NCBI GenBank assembly: GCA_021108315.1
Contig: JAIORE010000422.1
Coordinates: 1-46,930 of the forward strand
Reading direction: 5' to 3'
From: Candidatus Cloacimonadota bacterium
GTDB lineage: Bacteria > Cloacimonadota > Cloacimonadia > Cloacimonadales > TCS61
DNA length: 46,930 nucleotides
The position numbers and the translations under genes are program-made. The notes beneath the pieces are model-generated. The model was not told where the DNA came from, searched no databases, and saw only the letters and a list, made by a program, of their open reading frames with translations. Below are positions 1 to 9,929 of this stretch, one piece after another (position 1 is the stretch's first letter; each line of letters starts with the position of its first letter).

Positions 1-69
1 TGTGCAATATTACCAAAGCTATAGCAGCTAACTTATTGAAAAAGGTGGGATGAGATGTGAACAGTCTCA
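1..69. mobile_element. right end of an IS/MITE-like element (truncated by window edge)
   Basis: Bases 1-69 resemble the right end of the element at 42508-42958. Both run from tgcaatattacca through gctaacttatt and gaaaaggt to the terminal tgaacagtctc. By eye roughly three quarters of positions match. The rest of this copy lies left of the window, so its size and any transposase cannot be judged. Its end lies about 100 bases before the start of the kinase/sigma-54 activator gene, so the insertion may have supplied or separated upstream control sequence. Confidence 0.6.
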
Positions 70-169
70 TTGATAAATTATTGTGTTAGGTCATATAAAA
101 TATTGACAGTTAGGTTAATAATAGAAATTAAGTTTATTAATTGATTAAATAATTAGAGGATTACATTAT

Positions 170-3100
170 ATGAGGCAAATTTTACCCAGAAAATATAAAT
201 TCTTAAAAACACTTCAGGATTCAGTAAATAGCAAAGTAATTCTAGCGATAGACAAAGAGTCCACAAAAAAAGTTGTTTTTAAATACATACTTCCCGAATC
301 TCCTTTTTATCAAGGATTTTTCGAAGAATGTTTATTTATAAAAGAAGCGGAACATCCGAATTTAATAAAATTGATCGGTTCAGGTTTTCATTTTGACGGC
401 GCTTCTTATTACATTATGCCTTATTATGAGAAAATTGATCCTCTAGAATACTGTAAAAGACGAGGAACCAAAGGATTTTTGGAGATTTCCTGGCAAATCT
501 TAAAAGGTCTCAATTTCTTACACGAGAGAGATAAATTACACGGAGACATTTCGATTGATAATGTTTTATTTTATTTAAATGAAAATGGAATTCAAGTTAA
601 AATTTCCGATTTTGGTCTATCCTCATTAATTGTTGCAAAACATTTGACAGATATTTCCGGAACTGCCAATTATCTCGCTCCCGAGCTTATCACAAATCCT
701 GGAAAAACAAATCTCACCAAACAATCCGACCTTTATGCACTCGGAATTTTATTTTCTATTATTTTAATTGGGAAACTTCCTGAAAGTAATACAGCTCCTT
801 TGGATGTATTAAAGAACAGGATAAAGACAGAAAGAGAAAAAATTGTTCCGGCATTTCCAGTTGAAAATGAAATAATAATGGTTGTTGAAAAACTGCTATC
901 CTTTAGTCCTCGTGAGAGATATCAATCTTGTTCACAAGTAGTTCGGGATATTCATCCTTTTATAAAAAAATACAATATTAGTACAGCGGACGACAATTCT
1001 ATTGATTCAAAAATAAAATTTAACCTTTATCGAGAGAAAGTAGTAAAAACTATTGTTAATTATGTTCAAAAATCACAAATAGTAAAGATTATCGGTGATA
1101 AGAAAGATGCAATTGATGAAACGATTAGTTTCCTTGCTTTAAAATTGATTGTTCATAACAATCTTGTGTTCAGGATAGATGATCAAAAAGAAAATTCTAA
1201 TATAATTGAAATAATTCAAAAAAATCTTCCTGTTAACATCATTTTTAAAAATGTAATTTATACAAAAAATGTGATTTTCATTTTAGATATGAAAGCTGTA
1301 AATAAAAACTTTGTATTTCTAAATAAACTGATAGAACAAAATAAGAAATTTAAACTTATCATTGTAGATCAGAAAAATACTCATCAGGAATCTGAATTTA
1401 GTGTTAAAATTCGTAAATACAAACTTCCCAAGCTTGCTAACAAAGAATTCGAAAACTATTTAAATCTAATTTTTGGTAAAAATGTTCTTCCAGCAGAAAT
1501 AAAAGATTTCATAAATAAAAATGCTAATCGGAATCTAATTCTTATTAACGAATTTTTACAGATTTTACAAAAAGAGAAAGTAATTTCAAAAAATGAACTT
1601 TCCTGGCACTTTTCTTCTAACGAAATTGCTTATGACTTTTATAATGAAGAAATGATAAAAAAACATCTCTCAATCTTGAAAACATTAAATCAAAATGAAA
1701 TGAAGTTTTTAACCTCTGTTTCTTTCTGGAAAGATATATTTACAATTAAAGAAATTCAAGAAATATTTCAATTCTCAATTATAAAAATACAAGACCATAT
1801 AACTGAATTGAAAAAGAAAGATCTATTGATTCAAGATCCTCATAACATCAAATTCCAATATGCTTTTTTCAAAAAATATATACAGGAAAGTGCAAGTAGA
1901 AGCCTCCGGTTCGAAATTATAGAAAAAGTGATTATTTATTTTAGACACAAAGATAATTTAGAATTTTCTGATAAAATGATGTACTTCAAATATTTACAAA
2001 AAAATAAACATTTTTCTGAACTTTTAGAGAAAGCTATAGAAATTTATCACAAGTTACATCGCAATAGAGAATTTGTTAAATTAGAAAAACTTGGTAAGAT
2101 AATTAATTATTCCAGAAATGATCTTATTAAAATACACCCTGACAATCTGATGTATATTTTGTTTAACTATGAGTTAAGAGTCAGAGATCGAGGAAATTAT
2201 GATAAATCAAAAGAAGTTTATGCATATTTGAAGAAAAATATAGATTATTGTGAAGATAATTTTTTTAAAAACGAACTAATTATGAAAAAATTACAATATT
2301 TTCAAGCAGAAAATAATTATAGTGAAATAACTCTTTATTATGAAAAAAATTGTAAAGAAATTAACCTATGGAGTAATAATCAAAAGGCAAGAATTCTTCA
2401 TTTAGTTAGCAGTGCTTATTTTAGAATAAATAAAATTAAGATTAGTATTAAAATTATTAAAGAAATGATTGAAATCTGCCAGCAAACAAAAAAATTGGAG
2501 TATCTACTTAGTGCAGCCTATAGTAATCTAGGATTTTACTTCTATCGCCTGAATGAAAATAAAAATGCCTTGAAATATTATATTCAAGCAAAAAATCTTG
2601 CTGAAAAAGATGAGCTAAATTTTAATTTGGGTTATATTTATTGCCGTATTGCTTTTATCAATTTTGAACTGTTTCAATTCAAAAAAGCGAAAGAATTTTA
2701 TAAAAAAGCAGAATTTTTTAAGAATAAGCGGAAAATTTATTATTTTATGGGTTTGATATCAAATGGAATGGGACATATCAATCTTTATGAAGGAAATTTT
2801 TGGGATGCTCTGAACTATTTTCAAAAAAATAAAAAGGATTGTATGGTAACGAGAAATAAATATTATTATCATATGATTGCTAGAACATTGTCTTTTATCG
2901 GCTATTATGATCAAGCAGAATTCTTTATTCTGAGATCGCTAAAACTTGCGAAAAGTAAAAAAAATCTCTTAAAATATTTCACAACTATTTATCTCTTCAT
3001 TTTATTCTTTAAAAAAGATTTTAAGATGTTTTGTAAAGTAACTTCCGAATTAACAAAAACTTCATCAGGAAAAGAAATTACAATTATTCCTGAATTTTAT

Positions 3101-5044
3101 TATATTGAAGGTATTTATTATCATTCTATCAAATCTTGGGAAGAGATGAAAACGACAATAAGTGATTTAAAACATAAATTTGATTTCTCAATAAATCCGA
3201 ATGCAGGTATATATTATCATAATTTGAATGCATTATTTCTTTTTGAAAATGATCAATTAACAGAAGCTCTAAAGTTCATAGAAAAAACTATCAAGAAATT
3301 GAAAATTATAAAAAATAATTTGATTGAAGCTCCGGAAATCTACTACAATGCTTATCTCATCACTAAAAAAGCCTTCGATGAAAATCTTACTACCGAAAAT
3401 TATAAAAAGTATTTAAAAGTTGCCCATAAGTTAATCCAAAAAAGAAAAAATAATCTACCGACAAATCCTATGAGAAGAACCTATCTTGAGCAGGAAAATG
3501 TAAAAAAAATAGTTAATAAATATGAGGAAGAGATGATAAAAAAAAGATTCAGTGAAACAAGTACAATCCTTCTGGAGCTTCTCGAAGATATTTCCAAAAT
3601 CATTACCAATGTGACTGATGAGAACAAGCTTTTTACAAAAATTCTGGAAATTGCCATATCTGTTACCGGAGCGGAACGTGGTCTTATTCTTACGCTTGAT
3701 CAAGAGACAAAAAAGCAGCATATTCGCTATTCAGTTAAAGTTGGAGAAGATTCATTGAAAGATATTACTTCGGTGAGTAAGAAAATTATTTCAGATGTTT
3801 TTAGAAAAAAACAAGCTGTTTATAGTACAAAAGTAGCTTCAAATGAAGTTTTTGATCCTTACCGCAGTTTTGTTAATTTAAAGATTGAATCCATAATTTG
3901 TCTGCCCTTGATCATTCATAAACAAATTCTCGGAACGGTTTATCTTGATAGTAGAAGTTTGCTGGCTTTCACTCCTGAGGAGATAAAATTCTTAAATGTT
4001 TTTGCTCAGATTGCAGCTTCTGCTATAGAAACATCTCAATATTATTGTCGTCTGGAAGAAGAAAAGAAGCATCTCGCCGATTATCTGCTCAAAGAGAAAA
4101 AAGGTCACGAAAATATTATTGGGAATTCACCACAGATTCTATCTTTACTCAAGAAAATCGAACAAATTGCTCCTACGGATGTAAATGTGCTCATCGAAGG
4201 AGAAAGCGGAACAGGTAAAGAATTAGTTGCCAAAGATATTCACCAATTGAGTAGACGAAAAGATAAATTATTTATCCCAATTGATTGCGGTAGTCTTTCC
4301 GAAAACATTATCGAAAGTGAACTTTTTGGACATATCAAAGGAGCTTTCACAGGAGCAATTAGCGATAAAAAGGGACTTTTTGAAGAAGCAAACGATGGAA
4401 CAGTTTTCCTTGATGAGATATCCAACATTTCTCTGAATATGCAAACTAAACTTCTTCGTCTCATTCAAGAAGGAGAGTTCAAGCGAGTGGGAGAAAACAA
4501 AGTTCGTAAAGTAAATACTCGCATTATTGTCGCTTCCAATCTTTCTCTGAAAAAGCTTGTAGTGGAAGGTAAATTTCGTCAGGATTTGTATTATCGGCTC
4601 TCTATTTTTCCTATAGAAATCCCACCATTACGAGAAAGAATAGGTGATGTCCGTATTCTTGCCAAACATTTTTTGGATTATTACAATATTATTCATCAGA
4701 AAAATATCAAAGGTTTTCAGGATAGTTCACTAAAAATCTTGGAAGAATATTCGTGGCAAGGGAATGTTCGTCAATTACAAAATGAAATAGAGCGAGCTGT
4801 GATTGTTTGTGAAGAAAAAAGACTTTCGGATAAAGATTTTCAACATCTGAAAAAATCAACTTCGGAAATTGTTTTACAACCAAATAAATCAAATCAAAAT
4901 TTCAATGGTCAGATCAATGATTATAAACTTGCAGTTATCAAAAAAGCATTGAAAGATGCCAATGATAATTGGACGAAAGCTGCTGAAATACTTGGGTTGT
5001 CGAGACAGAATTTGCGACAGATATATCAAAGATTAGATAAATAA
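170..5044 (+). CDS. Ser/Thr kinase - TPR - GAF - sigma-54 activator fusion
   Basis: A very large cytoplasmic regulator (1624 aa). Residues about 8-270 form a Hanks-type kinase domain with catalytic HGDISIDN near 124 (Gly replaces the Arg of HRD), DFG near 147 and an APE motif near 171. Residues about 290-560 look like the ATPase part of STAND/MalT-like kinases, but I see no P-loop, so it appears degenerate. Residues about 600-1110 are helical and TPR-like, and about 1135-1290 is a GAF domain. The C-terminus is a sigma-54 AAA+ module with Walker A GESGTGKE near 1344, the sigma-54 contact loop GAFTGA near 1390 and Walker B VFLDEI near 1411, followed by a Fis-type helix-turn-helix (about 1590-1620). 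Inferred role: a signal sensed through the kinase/TPR/GAF part controls sigma-54 transcription. Start is ATG with AGAGGA upstream. It is convergent with the next activator, with 9 bases between stops. Domain calls are firm; the signal and targets are unknown. Confidence 0.9.
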   Translation: MRQILPRKYKFLKTLQDSVNSKVILAIDKESTKKVVFKYILPESPFYQGFFEECLFIKEAEHPNLIKLIGSGFHFDGASYYIMPYYEKIDPLEYCKRRGTKGFLEISWQILKGLNFLHERDKLHGDISIDNVLFYLNENGIQVKISDFGLSSLIVAKHLTDISGTANYLAPELITNPGKTNLTKQSDLYALGILFSIILIGKLPESNTAPLDVLKNRIKTEREKIVPAFPVENEIIMVVEKLLSFSPRERYQSCSQVVRDIHPFIKKYNISTADDNSIDSKIKFNLYREKVVKTIVNYVQKSQIVKIIGDKKDAIDETISFLALKLIVHNNLVFRIDDQKENSNIIEIIQKNLPVNIIFKNVIYTKNVIFILDMKAVNKNFVFLNKLIEQNKKFKLIIVDQKNTHQESEFSVKIRKYKLPKLANKEFENYLNLIFGKNVLPAEIKDFINKNANRNLILINEFLQILQKEKVISKNELSWHFSSNEIAYDFYNEEMIKKHLSILKTLNQNEMKFLTSVSFWKDIFTIKEIQEIFQFSIIKIQDHITELKKKDLLIQDPHNIKFQYAFFKKYIQESASRSLRFEIIEKVIIYFRHKDNLEFSDKMMYFKYLQKNKHFSELLEKAIEIYHKLHRNREFVKLEKLGKIINYSRNDLIKIHPDNLMYILFNYELRVRDRGNYDKSKEVYAYLKKNIDYCEDNFFKNELIMKKLQYFQAENNYSEITLYYEKNCKEINLWSNNQKARILHLVSSAYFRINKIKISIKIIKEMIEICQQTKKLEYLLSAAYSNLGFYFYRLNENKNALKYYIQAKNLAEKDELNFNLGYIYCRIAFINFELFQFKKAKEFYKKAEFFKNKRKIYYFMGLISNGMGHINLYEGNFWDALNYFQKNKKDCMVTRNKYYYHMIARTLSFIGYYDQAEFFILRSLKLAKSKKNLLKYFTTIYLFILFFKKDFKMFCKVTSELTKTSSGKEITIIPEFYYIEGIYYHSIKSWEEMKTTISDLKHKFDFSINPNAGIYYHNLNALFLFENDQLTEALKFIEKTIKKLKIIKNNLIEAPEIYYNAYLITKKAFDENLTTENYKKYLKVAHKLIQKRKNNLPTNPMRRTYLEQENVKKIVNKYEEEMIKKRFSETSTILLELLEDISKIITNVTDENKLFTKILEIAISVTGAERGLILTLDQETKKQHIRYSVKVGEDSLKDITSVSKKIISDVFRKKQAVYSTKVASNEVFDPYRSFVNLKIESIICLPLIIHKQILGTVYLDSRSLLAFTPEEIKFLNVFAQIAASAIETSQYYCRLEEEKKHLADYLLKEKKGHENIIGNSPQILSLLKKIEQIAPTDVNVLIEGESGTGKELVAKDIHQLSRRKDKLFIPIDCGSLSENIIESELFGHIKGAFTGAISDKKGLFEEANDGTVFLDEISNISLNMQTKLLRLIQEGEFKRVGENKVRKVNTRIIVASNLSLKKLVVEGKFRQDLYYRLSIFPIEIPPLRERIGDVRILAKHFLDYYNIIHQKNIKGFQDSSLKILEEYSWQGNVRQLQNEIERAVIVCEEKRLSDKDFQHLKKSTSEIVLQPNKSNQNFNGQINDYKLAVIKKALKDANDNWTKAAEILGLSRQNLRQIYQRLDK

Positions 5045-5053
5045 ATTGTTCAG

Positions 5054-6481
5054 TTAAGATGATATTTTCTTAACCTTATAGAAAAGAGTTTTATAGTCTA
5101 GGTTCAAAAATCTTGCCGTTTTACTTTTATTACCTTTAAATTTTTCTAGCGTTTTTAAAATAATAGCTTCTTCAATTTCAGAATTTTGTTGCTTAATATA
5201 TTTTTTCAGATCAAATGTCGAGTAATTTTCCAAATTCATCATCAATTTATTAAAAGAGGTTTCATTATTTACTGATTCGACAAAATGTAAATCTTCTGAT
5301 GAGATAACTTTCCCACTAACAATAGCAGCTCTCCTGATTACATTTTTCAATTCCCGAACATTCCCAGACCAATGATACCCTAATAAGCTGCTTATCGATT
5401 GATCATTAAAATTTTTTTGAGGTGTTTTTAATTGATGGCAAGCTTCTTTCAAAAATCGTTGTGAAAGTATTGGAATATCAGATTTTCTTGATCTTAGAGG
5501 TGGCAATGTTATCTGGAATTCATATAAGCGATAAAAAAGATCACTACGAAATTTAAATTCATCTACGAGCTTAATCAAATCTTCATTTGATGCTGCAATA
5601 ATTCTAATATCAAGCTTTTCAGGTTGAGAAGAGCCTATTTTAACGATTTCCCGTTCTTGGATTACTCTTAATAGCTTTTTTTGCATTTCCCATGAAAGAT
5701 TTGAAATCTCATCAAGGAAAATAGTTCCCTTATCAGCTTTTTTAAAAGCTCCATTGCGTGTTTGAATTGCTCCGGTAAAAGCACCTCGAACATGCCCGAA
5801 AAGCTCACTTTCGATCAATGATTCCGGTATTGCACCACAATCAATTTTGATTAAATCTTTGTTAGCTCGATTACTGAAATTATGAATTGCTTCCGCTACA
5901 ATCTCCTTTCCGGTTCCGGTTTCTCCTGTTATTAAAACAGTTAAATCAGTTTTAGCAACTTGCTCAATTAATTTATGAACATTTTTTATTTCTTCGCTTG
6001 TTCCCATCATATATTCGAGATATTCACGTTTTTGTAAAATATTCTCTAACCTAATCACATGCTGTTTAGTTTGTCGCAATTCCCTTTTCGTTTTTTTTAA
6101 TTCAGTTAAATCATGAACTACTGTAACCATTCCTTCTAAAGAATCTTTATTGATAAGATAGTTCCAGGAAATTAAAACAGGGAATTTTTTCCCGTTTTGG
6201 TGAGTATTATAGCTCTCTTTCAGAAAAGGAGTATTTGTCTTGCGATTTATAATATTTCTGTAGTTCTCCATACCTTTTAGCGGATTTGAATCAGGTAAAA
6301 TTATTGAAAGCGAGTTTCCAATTAATTCTTCTCTTTTATATCCATTCATAAGACAGTAGGCACTATTTACATAAACAATTATACCATTCTTATCAATAAC
6401 ATTTATTCCTGCCTGAATAGTATCAAATATTGTTTTAAAATATTCTATTTTATTTTCTAGAAAACCAAATTCAACTGTCAT
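5054..6481 (-). CDS. PAS-domain sigma-54-dependent transcriptional activator
   Basis: A 475-aa NtrC-family activator without a receiver domain. Residues about 12-125 are a PAS domain (INVIDKNGIIVYVN, then a PAS-type core), then a short coiled linker (about 125-155). The AAA+ domain (about 155-390) has Walker A GETGTGKE near 187, GAFTGA near 235, Walker B IFLDEISN near 257 and the arginine-rich ELKNVIRRA region. A Fis-type HTH closes the protein (about 440-475, KSKTARFLNLDYKTL). Input is probably a small ligand or redox state sensed by PAS; which one cannot be read from sequence. The start ATG follows GAGGTAAT. The gene lies 42 bases downstream of the GH13 glycosidase on the same strand, so it may be co-transcribed with it and may regulate glucan metabolism, though this is only positional inference. 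Confidence 0.92.
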   Translation of the reverse strand: MTVEFGFLENKIEYFKTIFDTIQAGINVIDKNGIIVYVNSAYCLMNGYKREELIGNSLSIILPDSNPLKGMENYRNIINRKTNTPFLKESYNTHQNGKKFPVLISWNYLINKDSLEGMVTVVHDLTELKKTKRELRQTKQHVIRLENILQKREYLEYMMGTSEEIKNVHKLIEQVAKTDLTVLITGETGTGKEIVAEAIHNFSNRANKDLIKIDCGAIPESLIESELFGHVRGAFTGAIQTRNGAFKKADKGTIFLDEISNLSWEMQKKLLRVIQEREIVKIGSSQPEKLDIRIIAASNEDLIKLVDEFKFRSDLFYRLYEFQITLPPLRSRKSDIPILSQRFLKEACHQLKTPQKNFNDQSISSLLGYHWSGNVRELKNVIRRAAIVSGKVISSEDLHFVESVNNETSFNKLMMNLENYSTFDLKKYIKQQNSEIEEAIILKTLEKFKGNKSKTARFLNLDYKTLFYKVKKISS

Positions 6482-6523
6482 ATTACCTCAAATTTGTGAG
6501 TTTGAATTGCTCAATCTGCTTTT

Positions 6524-8239
6524 TTAATAACCAATTAACTTCTCCAATTCGCAACCGGAACTTTTATCACTCTTTTTCAATTTCTTTAAAATTTGCTTAA
6601 ATCCATCAAACGATTCTCGATTATCTACAGAAGTTAATTCATAATTCAATTGATTGATAACAGCCAAAATATCAACAAATTCTTCAAAACTTTCTTTATC
6701 ATACCACCAGATTTTATCAAATTTATTAATTTTCAATAATGTTCTAACAGCAATATTATCAAAGATATCTTTTATTAAAGCTTCATCAAATTTTTCTTTT
6801 TTCCAAAGAGATGAATATTTGATTGCAATTTCCAATTTTTCTATGAATTTTTCTGGTAATTTTTCATTTAATAGAAATCTTAGAAGTTGAGTAATTTCAT
6901 CAAAAAGAAGTAAATCGTGCAACATTATACAGGAATCAGATTCATTTGCTGAGATAGAACTGATTTTAGCAAAATTCCTTAATAGAAGTTGTAGAATGAT
7001 AATAAGATTTTGCTGTTTTGTGACTTTGTTGCTATTAATAAATTCTTTCGCATTTTCCATCCAATAAATCATATCTTTTATGATCAAACTGATCAATTCA
7101 TCATCAATAGGTTTAAGATTTAGATAAGAAGCAGTTCCGCTATAAAATCTTTCCAGATCATTCATCAAATAATCACTCAGAAAAAGCTCAAATTCATTTG
7201 TTTGAACAAATTGCAGATCAATCAATTTTCGGATATTTTTTTCATTGATCAGTGTACTAAATACTTCGATCACAGGTAACAAATAGGTTTTACGAAGAGC
7301 TGTATTTATATCTTTTGTACTTCCACCTTGTAAATATTGAGCTAATTTCTGATAAGCTTTGTCATTCGTATCTTTTACTTCATAGAAATCCAGATAAACC
7401 TTGTATTTGTAAGCTTCCAAGTTCTCATAAATTCCTTTTTCAAATATTTCTTTTGAATTTCGGATAAGATATTCACCTTTTATTTGATCCTTAAAAATGA
7501 GGTAATACCTTTCATCATTATGCAAATTAAAGATCTCACCAAAATTTTTCCTGAACCAAACCGGATTTTCATCTTCATCTTTTTGAACAGCATTTGCCCA
7601 ATTTATCCAGCCGGATGTATTTTCAAATTTGTTATTATAGATTACCAGAGATCTTTCATTATTTTTGGAATTGCTGTAAACAAAGACATTTTCATTCAAA
7701 TTTCCATCATCAGTAAAAAAATCGTATAGATAAAAATTTTCTACTTCGGCGAAAATCTCTCTCTTTTTCAAAATTGGAAATATTTCTCGTTGATGACGCT
7801 CTATTAAGAAATTATTTTCTTTTTCATTCCATTTTGAGCGAGAAAATTCCATTCCATATCTTTCGGAAAATCCTTCGATCTGTCCGTGAGCAAACATCGG
7901 TAATCCGGGCATTGTGCTCATCACGAGACAAACTCCAAAATATTTGTCATCACTCCCAAATTGGGTGATTGCTGTTTCTTCATCAGGATTACTCATAAAA
8001 TTTACAAATCGTTTGAGAATTTCCGGATTAAATTCAATTACATTAAAGATAGATTTACGATATTTGGCATTATCTTCATCTTTCAGCATATGCATAAACG
8101 CACTGTTATAGACACGATGCATTCCCAAAGTGCGCACAAAATAGCCTTCCATCATCCAGAAAGCTTCGGCGAGTAAAAGCGTATCAGGAGTATCTTTAGC
8201 GATTCTATCAACCACTTCCCGCCAAAATTCCACTGGCAT
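6524..8239 (-). CDS. GH13 alpha-amylase-family glycosidase, C-terminal part (frame-split)
   Basis: This is the second half of a GH13 (alpha-amylase superfamily) enzyme; the first half is 8239-9855. It begins inside the catalytic barrel. The general acid/base Glu is E25 in LLLAEAFWM (conserved region III), and region IV appears as FMSNPDEE with D86. A long C-terminal part (about 200-571) is helical and not recognised. The ATG used here overlaps the TGA of the upstream frame by one base (TGATG), so termination-reinitiation is possible, but a polypeptide starting here lacks the nucleophile and half the barrel. Restoring one A in the A7 run at 8255-8261 joins both frames into a 1110-aa protein. 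This is best read as part of one gene, split by a sequencing indel, a real mutation or a -1 frameshift. Confidence 0.85.
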   Translation of the reverse strand: MPVEFWREVVDRIAKDTPDTLLLAEAFWMMEGYFVRTLGMHRVYNSAFMHMLKDEDNAKYRKSIFNVIEFNPEILKRFVNFMSNPDEETAITQFGSDDKYFGVCLVMSTMPGLPMFAHGQIEGFSERYGMEFSRSKWNEKENNFLIERHQREIFPILKKREIFAEVENFYLYDFFTDDGNLNENVFVYSNSKNNERSLVIYNNKFENTSGWINWANAVQKDEDENPVWFRKNFGEIFNLHNDERYYLIFKDQIKGEYLIRNSKEIFEKGIYENLEAYKYKVYLDFYEVKDTNDKAYQKLAQYLQGGSTKDINTALRKTYLLPVIEVFSTLINEKNIRKLIDLQFVQTNEFELFLSDYLMNDLERFYSGTASYLNLKPIDDELISLIIKDMIYWMENAKEFINSNKVTKQQNLIIILQLLLRNFAKISSISANESDSCIMLHDLLLFDEITQLLRFLLNEKLPEKFIEKLEIAIKYSSLWKKEKFDEALIKDIFDNIAVRTLLKINKFDKIWWYDKESFEEFVDILAVINQLNYELTSVDNRESFDGFKQILKKLKKSDKSSGCELEKLIGY

Positions 8240-9855
8240 CAGTTTATCAAATTCTTTTTTTGGGTGGGAATATCACCACCACTTCCCGGTTCTGGAAACC
8301 ACAAGCGTTGAAAATGTTTCTTAGCAACAGTCATAGCTGCATCAAAACGAATAATCGGTGTTTTCTTGGCAACTTCAATAATTTGCTTTATCACGGCTTC
8401 TCGAACTTCCGGGAGCATATAATTCAATTGAGCAGTATCGTTCCAAGGAAAACTGGTTCCATCATTTCCGTGATAAATATATCTATTTTTTCCGGTACGT
8501 TTATCGAAATATTTAAAGACTACAGCAGCATCAGTTTTATCATAATAATGGTCTTCAATTTTTATCTCAATTTCTGGATTTGGAGAAAGGTCTGTTCCTA
8601 CAAAAGTATAATTTTGGAAAGGTGGATTTTCTAATTGTAAAAACCAGTTTGGATGTTCTATCAGCCATTTTGAATCAATTCCGGTATGATTGGGAACCAT
8701 ATCACTTGCCAATCTGATTCCAAATTTCCAACAGCGTTTTTTGAGATCGGAAAAACTTTCTTCACCACCCAAAGCATCTGCAATTTTGTATTCTGATAAT
8801 GAATATGCTGAAGCGATGGAATCTGTATTTCCACTGATATTCTTGATTTTTTGGGACGCTTTACTCCGTTCCCAAATACCAATAAGCCACAGGGAAGTAA
8901 AACCTTGATCAGATAGAAGCTTCAACTCTTCATCAGGAATTTCTCGTAAATATTGAATGTGTTTTTTATATTTTTTACTAAGTTGATCTAACCAGACATA
9001 AGTACTTTTGGCGATCATCACCACCTTGGGCATCCAATTCAAATCTTGAGAAAAAAGTTCCGGTTCATCTTCCATAAAACCAAAATCATATTCTTCGGCA
9101 ATTCCGGGACCGGGAATTCCAAATTTTTGTTCCTCTTTAAGCAAGTCAATTCCACTAAGCAAACGGAAGAATTCATCTCCGAGAATTTCACTCCAATTTT
9201 GCCTGATATACGTGAGCTGATCCATAATCGAATGAGGAAATTTTTCGGAAGGAAGACGTAGTAATTTTAACAAATTCAATTTTTCTTTTCCCCAAACCGG
9301 TTGAGAATCAAAAAAAGTGAACAATTTTTCGATGAGTTCCAGATAAATCGTATCAAAATGTAATTCTCTATCATCAAACAAATTGCGATATTTTTTCAAG
9401 GCTGTATTGTTGTTTAAAAGCCATAAATTAATCAATTCTTGGAGAGTCTCATCAGATGTAATGGAATGTATGTATTTTATATCAAAATCTTGTTGAATTT
9501 TAGAAAAAAGTTGCACGGTTTGCTGTTTCTCAAAATTTCTATTTATAGATTCCCAACCCAACAAAAACACATCGTTTTTTACAAATTTGCAATAGCGAAG
9601 CATTATTTTTCGGTAGATTTCATTGATGATTGCGAGAGCGTTTAATTCTCCCGCTTGAGGAAGTGTTTCATCATATATTGATAAAACCTGATTTTCATTT
9701 AGTTGATGAGCAAATTCCCGAATATTTGAAATATTCTTAAAATTTATCTTTCCGTTTTTAAGAAAATATTCTTGGCTGATTTTATCTACCAAATTGCATT
9801 TGATAGGAATTCCTTCTATTTTTTTATACTGTTTATTAATATTAATTTTTTTCAT
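8239..9855 (-). CDS. GH13 alpha-amylase-family glycosidase, N-terminal part (frame-split)
   Basis: First half (538 aa) of the GH13 enzyme. The N-terminal 240 or so residues are a family-specific helical region. The barrel then begins with GFTSLWLIGIWERS, conserved region I ASDMVPNHTG near 385, and region II IIRFDAA with the nucleophile Asp at D505. Reading frame is lost just after PTQKK and ends at TGA five codons later, before the acid/base Glu, which lies in the following frame. Neither half alone can form a complete GH13 active site. There is no signal peptide, so the enzyme is probably cytoplasmic and acts on glycogen or maltodextrins, consistent with the glucan phosphorylase immediately upstream. 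Start ATG has AAGGTAAT just before it. The exact substrate (hydrolase or transferase) cannot be told. Confidence 0.85.
   Translation of the reverse strand: MKKININKQYKKIEGIPIKCNLVDKISQEYFLKNGKINFKNISNIREFAHQLNENQVLSIYDETLPQAGELNALAIINEIYRKIMLRYCKFVKNDVFLLGWESINRNFEKQQTVQLFSKIQQDFDIKYIHSITSDETLQELINLWLLNNNTALKKYRNLFDDRELHFDTIYLELIEKLFTFFDSQPVWGKEKLNLLKLLRLPSEKFPHSIMDQLTYIRQNWSEILGDEFFRLLSGIDLLKEEQKFGIPGPGIAEEYDFGFMEDEPELFSQDLNWMPKVVMIAKSTYVWLDQLSKKYKKHIQYLREIPDEELKLLSDQGFTSLWLIGIWERSKASQKIKNISGNTDSIASAYSLSEYKIADALGGEESFSDLKKRCWKFGIRLASDMVPNHTGIDSKWLIEHPNWFLQLENPPFQNYTFVGTDLSPNPEIEIKIEDHYYDKTDAAVVFKYFDKRTGKNRYIYHGNDGTSFPWNDTAQLNYMLPEVREAVIKQIIEVAKKTPIIRFDAAMTVAKKHFQRLWFPEPGSGGDIPTQKKNLIN
8254..8262 (-). 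other. A-AAA-AAG slippery heptamer at the GH13 frame break
   Basis: On the coding (minus) strand the zero frame reads CAA AAA AAG AAT. The heptamer A-AAA-AAG therefore sits in the correct phase for tandem -1 slippage, the same heptamer used by E. coli dnaX. A -1 shift here leads directly into GAA TTT GAT AAA CTG ATG CCA, which continues the GH13 barrel. A weak GGTGG...CCACC stem lies just upstream. Alternatively this is a homopolymer indel in the assembly (A7 for A8), or a true mutation. Confidence 0.6.
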
Positions 9856-9929
9856 AAATTACCTTCATTCATAAAAAGGTTAATGAGAATAATAATCCTC
9901 TGAAGAAAAATTACTTCATTCCCTACCTC

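Noticed and set aside
103..131. TTGACA as promoter of the kinase/sigma-54 fusion gene
   Set aside because: The -35 is perfect but the sequence 17 bases on (aattaa) is a poor -10, so it is not listed as a promoter.
4240..4468. Minus-strand open frames inside the first gene
   Set aside because: Shadows of the conserved AAA+ coding sequence without ribosome sites.
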